Positions 1 through 5,991 of a stretch of 30,170 bases of DNA are shown here, one piece after another. Made by a program: the position numbers and the translations under genes. The first letter of the stretch is position 1, and each line of letters opens with the position of its first letter. Origin of the DNA: JACGMN01 sp964522635 (lineage in GTDB: Archaea; Halobacteriota; Syntropharchaeia; Alkanophagales; Methanospirareceae); contig CAZFWT010000014.1 in the NCBI GenBank assembly GCA_964522635.1, forward strand, positions 1 to 30,170, read 5' to 3'. Below the pieces are notes generated by a model, which was given only the letters and a program-made list of their open reading frames with translations, had not been told where the DNA came from and did not search any database.

Positions 1-623
1 GTGAGGGGGCTCATAGCAGCTTCCGGGAGGAGGTGGCTATGAGCTCTACTCGACATGAGCTCAAATTTGATCTCTGAGTAGATCACCGCGTAGTTGATGC
101 AGACGTCGACGACGTGCCGGAGTTCCGTGGATCTCGATTTGAGCGTTCCGATTCGTGCAGGGAGATTGTAAAAGAGGCTCTTTACCTCGATGCTCGTACC
201 CACCCCGCGCGTGATTCGCCGCCGCTCCTTTACCGCTCCACCCGCAATGGTAAGCTGGGTGCCGAAAGCCTCACTCGCATGCCGTGTGCTCACGGACACC
301 CGTGAGACTGCCGCGATGCTTGGTAACGCCTCACCGCGGAAGCCCAGCGTATGCAGGGATAGCAGATCCTCAATCTGTTTTATCTTACTCGTCGCGTGCT
401 TCTCGAATGCAACCTCAACATCCTCTTCGCTGATACCACCGCCATCGTCCGTGACCCGGATATACTCTCTACCGCCATTGCCCAGCTCCACAAGTATATG
501 GCTGCTCCCCGCATCGATCGAATTCTCGATCAGCTCTTTCACGACCGATGCAGGGCGATCGACGACCTCACCAGCAGCAATTTTACCGATCGTCTGCTCC
601 TCAAGGGCAAAAATACTTCTCAT
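1..623 (-). CDS. mutL: DNA mismatch repair protein MutL, N-terminal part (runs off the left edge)
   Basis: GHKL-family ATPase that in mismatch repair couples MutS recognition to strand removal. Reading the minus strand from the ATG at 621-623 gives an open frame to the window edge (about 207 codons, no stop). The N-terminal MutL signatures appear in order: IAAGEVVDRPASVVKELIEN with the Mg/ATP-binding Glu and Asn (about residues 15-34), DDGGGI (about 59-64), and TLGFRGEALPSIAAVSRV (about 91-108), then the FYNLPAR segment. The C-terminal dimerisation/endonuclease part lies outside the window, so whether it carries the metal-binding endonuclease motif cannot be told. It starts 50 bases after the CBS-protein stop on the same strand, so it may be the last gene of that transcript. 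MutL is patchy in archaea. The family call is very secure; the start is supported by the canonical N-terminus. Confidence 0.95.
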   Translation of the reverse strand, partial: MRSIFALEEQTIGKIAAGEVVDRPASVVKELIENSIDAGSSHILVELGNGGREYIRVTDDGGGISEEDVEVAFEKHATSKIKQIEDLLSLHTLGFRGEALPSIAAVSRVSVSTRHASEAFGTQLTIAGGAVKERRRITRGVGTSIEVKSLFYNLPARIGTLKSRSTELRHVVDVCINYAVIYSEIKFELMSSRAHSHLLPEAAMSPL

Positions 624-673
624 AGCGTAGCTTGGTCATCCCGGCACGTCAAGTCAAATGCGCGACAACTTCG

Positions 674-1516
674 CTAACGCGTTCGTTTAAAGGGTAGGCG
701 AGGCTGCGTGGCAATTTGATGTCGATAATCACCAAAGCGCGGGGAAACCCCTGCGAAGCTGGAGAGTGATTGCTGCTTGCGCAGATACGTGATATGCCGG
801 AACGTCCGCAGGATCTCATCCAACCGTTTTCGTTGCTCTTCCGCCGAAATGCCATCTTTTCCATCGCCTTTTCCCTCAACATCTTTATAGAACTGTTCGA
901 TGAGCTCAAAGAGCTCTATGAGCTCCGTATCATCGACATACGTGCTGACGAGCTCCTGTAGTTCATCATATACCTCTTTCAGAGCTTTCTTGAAGCTTCT
1001 GACACTCTGGCCCAGTAAGCTCATCTCGCAGTCGCTCAACTCGCGCTCGAGTCGATCGAGCGTCCAGCCGCTTGCTAAAAGCCGCACCTTAGGATAGAAT
1101 CGCTTGACGTATTCGGGCTTCTGAGCCAGAATGTTGCGGAGACTTACGAGCCCAATGACCACGCCATTTTCGACGACCGGCAGTCGCTTGATGCGCTTCT
1201 CAGCCGCGATTTCACTGGCCTCATCGAGCGAAGTATCTGGTGCCACCGTGATCAGTGGCGAGGTCATGATCTCCTTTGCCCGCACCTCATCGGCCCGCTT
1301 ATTCTTCAAGAGCACTTTCAAAGCAACGTCTCGCTCGGTCACGATCCCGGTCGGTTTGCCATCCGCAGTGATAACGACACTGCCGATCTCCAGCTCTGCC
1401 ATGTTCTTCACGATCTCTGTGACCCGCGCATCTTCGTCTACCGTGATGATGGGATGGCTCATCACATCGCGAACTCTCAGCTCTCTTTGACCTTCCTCTG
1501 TGGGCATGCTTCTCAT
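674..1516 (-). CDS. CBS-domain protein with C-terminal helical extension
   Basis: 280 residues. Two CBS motifs form one Bateman module: the first about residues 12-70 (VRDVMSHPIITVDEDA ... GIVTERDVALKVL), the second about 80-135 (AKEIMTSPLITVAPDTSLDEA ... GLVSLRNIL). Such modules usually bind adenosine nucleotides or S-adenosylmethionine and act as regulatory sensors. The remaining 140 or so residues are rich in Leu, Glu and Arg, look helical, and end in a basic tail; I recognise no family there. The ATG at 1514-1516 overlaps the TGA of the DUF2111 gene (1513-1515), so translation is coupled and the two products probably act together. A second ATG three codons in (1507) is an alternative start. 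No enzyme domain is fused, so the regulated target is unknown. Confidence 0.9.
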   Translation of the reverse strand: MRSMPTEEGQRELRVRDVMSHPIITVDEDARVTEIVKNMAELEIGSVVITADGKPTGIVTERDVALKVLLKNKRADEVRAKEIMTSPLITVAPDTSLDEASEIAAEKRIKRLPVVENGVVIGLVSLRNILAQKPEYVKRFYPKVRLLASGWTLDRLERELSDCEMSLLGQSVRSFKKALKEVYDELQELVSTYVDDTELIELFELIEQFYKDVEGKGDGKDGISAEEQRKRLDEILRTFRHITYLRKQQSLSSFAGVSPRFGDYRHQIATQPRLPFKRTR

Positions 1517-1908
1517 CCTTCTTCTCGTTTTATCGGGTAGCTAGAATGCAACCTTATCTGCTCGAGGACACGTGGTGAGTCAGCGAAGACCGCGCCGAGA
1601 TCCACGGTACCTACCACATCCACCACGCCTAACGCCGCAACAGCTTCTCCTGTTGAATTTCGAATCGGAGCAACAACCACGGGAACATGCGCATACCTAC
1701 CGGTAAGCGGTGTCGTGCGTATAACCCGATTTTCCTCAAGCACGCGCTCCAGGACAGGGCCGGAGTACTCGAAATCGAGCACTTTCCCCTTCTCCACGCA
1801 GACCCCCCGCTTATTCTTGCTCCGCATAGTGGCAGGAATGACCAGCAACTCATTCACTGCTGTGGCAATCGGTGCGAGTTCTTCCGCAGTGGAATCTTCA
1901 TGTATCAT
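1513..1908 (-). CDS. DUF2111 family protein (methanogen-associated, function unknown)
   Basis: 131 residues, ATG at 1906-1908 preceded by a G-rich ribosome-binding stretch (GGGGGG, about eight bases upstream). The sequence matches my memory of the archaeal DUF2111 family: an early part with LAPIATAVNELLVIPATMRSKN, a middle TTPLTGRYAHVPVVVAPIRN, and a late GEAVAALGVVDVVGTVDLGAVF. This resembles a small PAS/GAF-like or roadblock-like sensory fold, but that is my inference. It is soluble, with no signal peptide or membrane segment. It is the first gene of an apparent DUF2111-CBS(-mutL) transcript, with a four-base overlap to the CBS gene. The function is not established; the pairing with a ligand-sensing CBS protein suggests regulation. 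Confidence 0.8.
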   Translation of the reverse strand: MIHEDSTAEELAPIATAVNELLVIPATMRSKNKRGVCVEKGKVLDFEYSGPVLERVLEENRVIRTTPLTGRYAHVPVVVAPIRNSTGEAVAALGVVDVVGTVDLGAVFADSPRVLEQIRLHSSYPIKREEG

Positions 1909-1936
1909 GCTTATCCCCCCTTTTCTTCCTTACCTC

Positions 1937-1957
1937 CCCGCTTATGTATCGAGCGGG
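1937..1957 (-). promoter_or_regulatory. Stem-loop in the leader of the DUF2111 gene
   Basis: Six-base perfect arms CCCGCT (1937-1942) and AGCGGG (1952-1957) around a nine-base loop, lying between the predicted promoter and the ribosome-binding site of the minus-strand DUF2111 gene. It could be a leader hairpin; chance occurrence is not excluded. Confidence 0.3.
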
Positions 1958-2000
1958 AAACAAATGCTCCCAACGTATCACTCACCGAAAAGAGTGCACG

Positions 2001-2034
2001 TAGTAAATAAAAACCGTGCCCCCTTATTTAAAGC
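2001..2034 (-). promoter_or_regulatory. TATA-like boxes for the DUF2111-CBS transcript
   Basis: On the minus strand there are two A/T-rich candidates: CTTTAAATAAGG (about 2022-2033) and TTTTTATTTAC (about 2002-2012). Either would start transcription near 1980-2000, leaving a leader of roughly 75-95 bases, longer than at most other genes here. Confidence 0.4.
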
Positions 2035-2055
2035 TTCCACGACCAGAAGCCTGGG

Positions 2056-2063
2056 GAAAAAAC
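2056..2063 (-). terminator. Possible U-run terminator of the 168-residue gene
   Basis: On the minus strand a run of six T (complement of 2057-2062) following CGCGG lies about 110 bases downstream of the unknown-protein stop and just upstream of the DUF2111 promoter. Archaeal termination typically uses such T runs. The rest of the 266-base gap 1909-2174 shows nothing else I can name. Confidence 0.3.
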
Positions 2064-2174
2064 CGCGTTGAACGAACAGGATTAGAGGATACGGAGAGCT
2101 ATTCAGGGTGATTACAGGGATTAAAGACGAATGCACGCATCTAACTGAAGCAGATGTGGCGGAGCACCATCCAC

Positions 2175-2681
2175 TCAGTTCGTTACACGCTTTTCGGACA
2201 TCAGTTGCATGATCGCAGTTTTGAATGCTGCGGAAACAAGTTGTGCTCGCTCTTCCAGCAGCCGTTCGCACTCTCTCCGACGATTCACCGTCACGATATC
2301 CGAGGCGAGGATCTCCGTTTCGTAGATCTCTCCCTTGATAATCACCACTTCCGCGCGCTCATTGATTTTGAATCGCACGATCATCTTGCTCATTAAGCCT
2401 AAGCCCCGTTTCGTCTCTTTCATGTGCACCTCGGCCAGCAGTGAAGCGTTAACGGTGAGATCTTCTCGATACACCGGATAGACGAGGTCTTCCAGTACCT
2501 CATCGGGCGAGTCTGCGAAGATGTCATCGGGGTAAACGATGAGACCGATGTCCAGATCCACTACTTGAGGCGTGAGTGATCCGTCATGTTGCACCGAGCG
2601 CAACGTCTCGTTCACCAGCTCTCTTACATACTCGTTCAGATACCCCTTAGTCGCGTCCTGATCCGGATATTCGCACACCAT
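2175..2681 (-). CDS. Unrecognised conserved-looking protein, 168 residues
   Basis: I do not recognise this family. The product is soluble and acidic in its first half (many Asp/Glu, e.g. YPDDIFADSPDEVLEDLVYP around residues 50-69), with a central segment of alternating hydrophobic residues (MIVRFKINERAEVVIIKGEIYETEI, about 101-125) that looks like beta strands, and a charged C-terminal helix (RRRECERLLEERAQLV). No signal peptide, membrane segment or cysteine pair is seen. Codon use and G+C match the neighbours. The ATG at 2679-2681 lies about 33 bases from a TATA-like box at 2711-2718, implying a near-leaderless message. It is divergent from a winged-helix regulator whose operator-like repeats lie in the shared gap, so it may be that regulator's target; this is inference. 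Confidence 0.75.
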   Translation of the reverse strand: MVCEYPDQDATKGYLNEYVRELVNETLRSVQHDGSLTPQVVDLDIGLIVYPDDIFADSPDEVLEDLVYPVYREDLTVNASLLAEVHMKETKRGLGLMSKMIVRFKINERAEVVIIKGEIYETEILASDIVTVNRRRECERLLEERAQLVSAAFKTAIMQLMSEKRVTN

Positions 2682-2710
2682 TGGGAAAGTAGAACTAGAT
2701 GTAGTCTCCC

Positions 2711-2718
2711 TTTAAATA
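2711..2718 (-). promoter_or_regulatory. TATA-like box for the 168-residue gene
   Basis: The minus strand reads GCTATTTAAAGG across this site; the expected start 25 bases downstream is about 2688, seven bases before the ATG. Confidence 0.5.
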
Positions 2719-2762
2719 GCTTTCGATTACTGTTCATTTCCACGCATAGTTGAATTGGTACA

Positions 2763-2830
2763 GAGAACGTAAGTTATGATAAGTTCCGGCAGAAATCGAA
2801 AAGTTTATAACATGGTGTGAGAACGTAAGT
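2763..2830. repeat. Perfect 12-base direct repeat flanking the regulator promoter
   Basis: GAGAACGTAAGT occurs at 2763-2774 and again at 2819-2830, 56 bases apart start to start. The upstream copy precedes the TATA-like box (2801-2810); the downstream copy covers the predicted transcription start just before the ATG at 2836. This is a plausible pair of operator half-sites or binding sites for an autoregulating winged-helix protein. Confidence 0.6.
2801..2810 (+). promoter_or_regulatory. TATA-like box for the first winged-helix regulator
   Basis: AAGTTTATAA centred about 30 bases upstream of the ATG at 2836 predicts a start near 2831, so the transcript would be essentially leaderless. No ribosome-binding site is evident. 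Confidence 0.5.
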
Positions 2831-2835
2831 CTGGC

Positions 2836-3255
2836 ATGGAACGTGAGAACAACTTGCTCAAGGAGGCGCACATTCTGTTACATCCCCTTCGGTATCGGAT
2901 AGCGGCCTTACTCGCAGAGCGACCGCGGAACCTGCAGGAGCTCATTGACACGCTGGGCGGAGACCGCCGCCTGATCTCATATCATCTCCTCATCCTGGAA
3001 GAGCACGGCTTCGTGAACGGTAAATTTGGGCTCCATCGTTCCGACCAGATGGAATCGAGTAAAGCGGGAGTAGCGTATGGGGTCACCGAGAAGGGGCGCA
3101 TCTCCTATCAATTCCTCATTCTTGAGGCCGAGGGCGTCGTCGGTGACAAGACCAGACGTCCGTTACCGCCCGTGATGAAAGGGCGCATTGCGCGAGAATA
3201 CCAGACGACCGAGAAAGTAGACGGTGTGCTCTCGGAGCTCAAGAGAATCCTTTAG
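2836..3255 (+). CDS. Winged helix-turn-helix (ArsR-like) regulator with internal duplication
   Basis: 139 residues. Residues 9-60 are a classical archaeal winged helix: AHILLHPLRYRIAALLAE (helix 1), NLQELIDTLGGDRRLISYHLLILEEHGFV (helices 2-3 and start of the wing). No metal-binding cysteines are present. Residues 89-128 repeat residues 47-87: ISYHLLILEEHGFV...YGVTEKG is followed by ISYQFLILEAEGVV...YQTTEKV, a period of about 41-42 residues, so the recognition helix and wing are partly duplicated. The gene 3431-3724 is a shorter paralogue lacking this duplication. The final VDGVLSELKRIL probably forms a dimerisation helix, as in the paralogue. The gene is divergent from the unknown 168-residue gene, with a 12-base direct repeat at its promoter. 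Expected role: DNA-binding repressor or activator; effector unknown. Confidence 0.85.
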   Translation: MERENNLLKEAHILLHPLRYRIAALLAERPRNLQELIDTLGGDRRLISYHLLILEEHGFVNGKFGLHRSDQMESSKAGVAYGVTEKGRISYQFLILEAEGVVGDKTRRPLPPVMKGRIAREYQTTEKVDGVLSELKRIL

Positions 3256-3390
3256 CGGTTCACCCGTACGTAGCTCTGCTTTGAGAAGATGATTGCGTCT
3301 ATGTCGCGCGTAAAGTAAAGGAGCGAGATTCGCGCGATCGCGCCTAACTAGAAAGAGCAGTTCTGAGGTACGTGATCAAACAAAAGCGAA

Positions 3391-3408
3391 AGTTTTTTTT
3401 AAAAAACT
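3391..3408 (+). promoter_or_regulatory. A/T palindrome overlapping the TATA region of the second regulator
   Basis: AGTTTTTT, two central T, then AAAAAACT: perfect eight-base arms about 25-40 bases upstream of the ATG at 3431. It can serve as a TATA element, a symmetrical operator, or both. The rest of the gap 3256-3430 holds nothing I can identify. Confidence 0.4.
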
Positions 3409-3430
3409 GGCAGTACGGGAAGAGCTGGGT

Positions 3431-3724
3431 ATGGAACTCGAAGAGGAGTTAGTCACGGATGCACATGTGCTTTTGCATCCGATTCGATTCCGGATTGTGC
3501 AGCTGCTCGCTCAAGGGCCGCGACACATCAACGGGATCAGCAAAGCGCTGGGCGAAGAGAGACGACTTGTTTCCTACCATTTGCTGACGCTGGAGGAGTT
3601 CGGCTTCGTGGAGAGCAAATACGAGCTCTCCGAGAATCCGAAGTCGAAGGGGAAGGCGATCCGGAAATACTGGGTCACGGATAAAGTGAAAGACGTGATT
3701 GAAGCGATCAAGAAGAAGCTGTAG
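3431..3724 (+). CDS. Winged helix-turn-helix (ArsR-like) regulator, paralogue of the preceding gene
   Basis: 97 residues, a compact winged helix: DAHVLLHPIRFRIVQLLAQ (helix 1), INGISKALGEERRLVSYHLLTLEEFGFVESKYEL (helix-turn-helix and wing), IRKYWVTDKVKDVIEAIKKKL (last strand and dimer helix). It aligns end to end with residues 1-60 and 117-139 of the upstream gene, which shows that the upstream protein carries an additional internal segment. No cysteine cluster is present, so metal sensing by the ArsR alpha3 site is unlikely. It stands 175 bases after its paralogue with its own A/T-rich promoter region. The target is unknown; the following gene (acetyl-CoA synthetase) has its own TATA-like box. 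Confidence 0.85.
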   Translation: MELEEELVTDAHVLLHPIRFRIVQLLAQGPRHINGISKALGEERRLVSYHLLTLEEFGFVESKYELSENPKSKGKAIRKYWVTDKVKDVIEAIKKKL

Positions 3725-3840
3725 CCGGTTCTTTCCCTCTGCTACTCACAAGGAACGATCACGAAGCCGTCTGAATCGTGTTGCTCAGGTGAGCAGGCGC
3801 ATGCATGGTCACGATGTATGCTCGTAGGGCCCATCAGCAA

Positions 3841-3848
3841 CTTTAAAG
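3841..3848 (+). promoter_or_regulatory. TATA-like box for the acetyl-CoA synthetase operon
   Basis: CTTTAAAG about 33 bases upstream of the ATG at 3877; the expected start near 3870 gives a near-leaderless mRNA. The small palindrome GCTCAGGTGAGC lies just upstream (about 3784-3795). Confidence 0.4.
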
Positions 3849-3876
3849 GCGTGAAAAGACCTTTAGCTTATACAGC

Positions 3877-5991
3877 ATGCTCGATCGGCTCTTCGACCCG
3901 CGAAGTATTGCGATAATAGGTGCAACACCGAAAGCGGATAAGGTGGGCAACACAATCCTCAGGAATTTGTGTGCGGTTCACGATTCTGCACGAACTGCCG
4001 GCGAGACACGCTCGCGGATTTACGCAGTCAATCCGAAGTACACGGAGATACTGGGTCTTCCGTGCTACCCGTCGGTCACCCGAATCGAGGAGCGCGTGGA
4101 TCTCGCGGTGATCGTGGTGCCTGCCTGCAATGTGCCAGAGGTGCTCGAGCAGTGCGGCAGCAGCGGCATTACGAACGTTATTGTCATCTCCGCGGGCTTT
4201 AAAGAGGCGGGGCGGGACGGTGCGGTCCTTGAAGCCGAGCTCGTCCGAATCAGCAAGCGCTACGGCATTCAGCTCGTCGGCCCGAACTGTTTGGGCGTCA
4301 TCAACACGCACGCGGGCCTGAATGCGACGTTCGGTACGGCGATGCCAGCGAGCGGTAAGATTGCATTTCTGAGCCAGTCCGGCGCGTTCGCCCTGGCAGT
4401 CATTGACTGGGCGATACAGGCGAGGATGGGGCTGAGCAAGCTGGTCTCGCTGGGCAACAAGGCGGTGCTCGACGAGAGCGACTTCATCGAGTTCCTGGCG
4501 ACGGACGACGCGACAGAGGTGATCACGATGTATCTTGAGGACATCCGCGACGGGCGGCGGTTCATGGAGATCGCGCGGCGCATCTCGGAGACGAAGCCCA
4601 TGGTGGTGCTGAAGGGCGGGAAGACCGAAGCGGGCACGAAGGCGGCCTCGAGCCATACGGGGAGCATCGCAGGCAGCGTTGAAGCATACCGTACAGCGTT
4701 CCGTCAGACTGGCGTGATCGAAGCGAACTCGATCGACGAGCTCTTCGACTTTTCACTCACCCTCGCGCGTATCCGGCACCTGGATGGCGGTATTGCGGTG
4801 GTGACGAATTCCGGCGGTCCCGGTGTGATGGCTGCGGACGAGATCGAGCGACTTGGACTCCAATTCGCCGCATTCGATCGCGCGACGATCGAGCACCTGC
4901 GCGCCCTGGACCTGGCGAACGTGTACAATCCCGTAGACGTACGTGGCGATGCCGATTCAGAGAAGTTCGGAAAGGCGCTCGATATCGTCGCTGCTGACAA
5001 CCGCGTGGGTGCACTCATCGCAATTCTATCGCCAACCGCGCCGATCGCGTTTGAAACTGCGGGCGACCACGTCCTGAAAGTGAACGAGCATACGCCCGTT
5101 GTACCCGTCTTCATGAGCGCTGACGCGATTGCCGCGACCGTGGAACGGCTCAAGCTGCACGGCATCACCAATTATTTCGATCCTGTGCGCGCGGTACAAG
5201 CGCTCTACGCTGTGATGAAGTACAGCGAACGGCGCGCGAGGGACTCCGTCGCACCACCGCACTTCAAAGCTAACAGAACCGCCGTCGAGCGGATACTGGC
5301 GCTGCAAGAGCGTGATGAGACGCGAATGGGATTGGGATCCGAGGGCTTCGCCGTATTGGAAGCGTACGGTATCCCCGTCTCGCCGTACGGTGCCGCTAAG
5401 ACGGCGGACGAGGCGCTCACGATCGCAGACCGCATCGGCTATCCGGTGGTGATGAAGGTGCTCTCGCCCGAGATCATGCACAAAACGGATGTCGGCGGCG
5501 TGAAGCTGAGTGTCGAACGTGATGCGGTACGAGAAACCTTCTTTGAGCTTGTGCACCGAGCTGAGCGCTACACGAGCGCGCAACGCATTGAGGGCGTGCT
5601 CGTCCAGAAGAAGATCGAAGGGGGGCGTGAAGTGATCATCGGTCTGAAGCGGGACACGCACTTCGGGCCGCTCCTCATGTTTGGCCTCGGTGGGATCTAT
5701 GTGGAGGTCTTTAAAGACGTCTCCTTCGGGATCGCGCCGCTGTGCGCTGAGGATGCGCTGGAAATGATAAAAGCGGTGAAGGCGTACAGGATATTGAGAG
5801 GCACGAGAGGTGAGCCCGCTGCCGACATCGTTTCGCTGGTTGAGGTTCTCCTGCGGTTCTCGCAGCTCAGCGTCGAGTTCCCAGCGATACTCGAGGCCGA
5901 CCTCAACCCGGTTATGGTCTTCGAGAAGGGTAAGGGCTGCTGCGCGATCGATTTCAAGCTGGTTATAGAAGGGAGGAAAAGAAGAAGATGA
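3877..5991 (+). CDS. Acetate--CoA ligase (ADP-forming), fused alpha-beta subunits
   Basis: 704 residues, a single-chain NDP-forming acyl-CoA synthetase: acyl-CoA + ADP + Pi = acid + CoA + ATP. Domain order: CoA-binding Rossmann domain (about 1-130; FDPRSIAIIGATPKADKVGN), two succinyl-CoA-ligase-like domains (about 130-460; LVGPNCLGVIN, FLSQSGAF), and a C-terminal ATP-grasp domain (about 480-704; AYGIPVSPYGAAKTADEA, GYPVVMKVLSPEIMHKTDVGG, GREVIIGLKRD, MFGLGG). His260 in SSHTGS is the expected phosphorylated histidine. In anaerobic archaea this enzyme makes ATP from acetyl-CoA while releasing acetate, or activates acetate or other acids in the reverse direction. Substrate preference (acetate, aryl or branched acids) cannot be read from the sequence. 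It overlaps the next gene by ATGA (5988-5991), so the two are translationally coupled. Confidence 0.93.
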   Translation: MLDRLFDPRSIAIIGATPKADKVGNTILRNLCAVHDSARTAGETRSRIYAVNPKYTEILGLPCYPSVTRIEERVDLAVIVVPACNVPEVLEQCGSSGITNVIVISAGFKEAGRDGAVLEAELVRISKRYGIQLVGPNCLGVINTHAGLNATFGTAMPASGKIAFLSQSGAFALAVIDWAIQARMGLSKLVSLGNKAVLDESDFIEFLATDDATEVITMYLEDIRDGRRFMEIARRISETKPMVVLKGGKTEAGTKAASSHTGSIAGSVEAYRTAFRQTGVIEANSIDELFDFSLTLARIRHLDGGIAVVTNSGGPGVMAADEIERLGLQFAAFDRATIEHLRALDLANVYNPVDVRGDADSEKFGKALDIVAADNRVGALIAILSPTAPIAFETAGDHVLKVNEHTPVVPVFMSADAIAATVERLKLHGITNYFDPVRAVQALYAVMKYSERRARDSVAPPHFKANRTAVERILALQERDETRMGLGSEGFAVLEAYGIPVSPYGAAKTADEALTIADRIGYPVVMKVLSPEIMHKTDVGGVKLSVERDAVRETFFELVHRAERYTSAQRIEGVLVQKKIEGGREVIIGLKRDTHFGPLLMFGLGGIYVEVFKDVSFGIAPLCAEDALEMIKAVKAYRILRGTRGEPAADIVSLVEVLLRFSQLSVEFPAILEADLNPVMVFEKGKGCCAIDFKLVIEGRKRRR

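Noticed and set aside
190..630. Long plus-strand open frame at the left edge
   Set aside because: It is antisense to the clear MutL frame; the MutL motifs settle which strand is coding.
3285..3368. Possible C/D box RNA between the two winged-helix genes (GATGATT ... CTGAGG)
   Set aside because: The C-box match is incomplete and no internal D'/C' pair with sensible spacing is seen.
3868..4656. Long antisense open frames across the acetyl-CoA synthetase gene (and similar ones in the citrate lyase and aconitase genes)
   Set aside because: High G+C coding sequence gives such mirror frames; the products are Arg/His-rich with no family likeness, while the plus-strand genes have full motifs.
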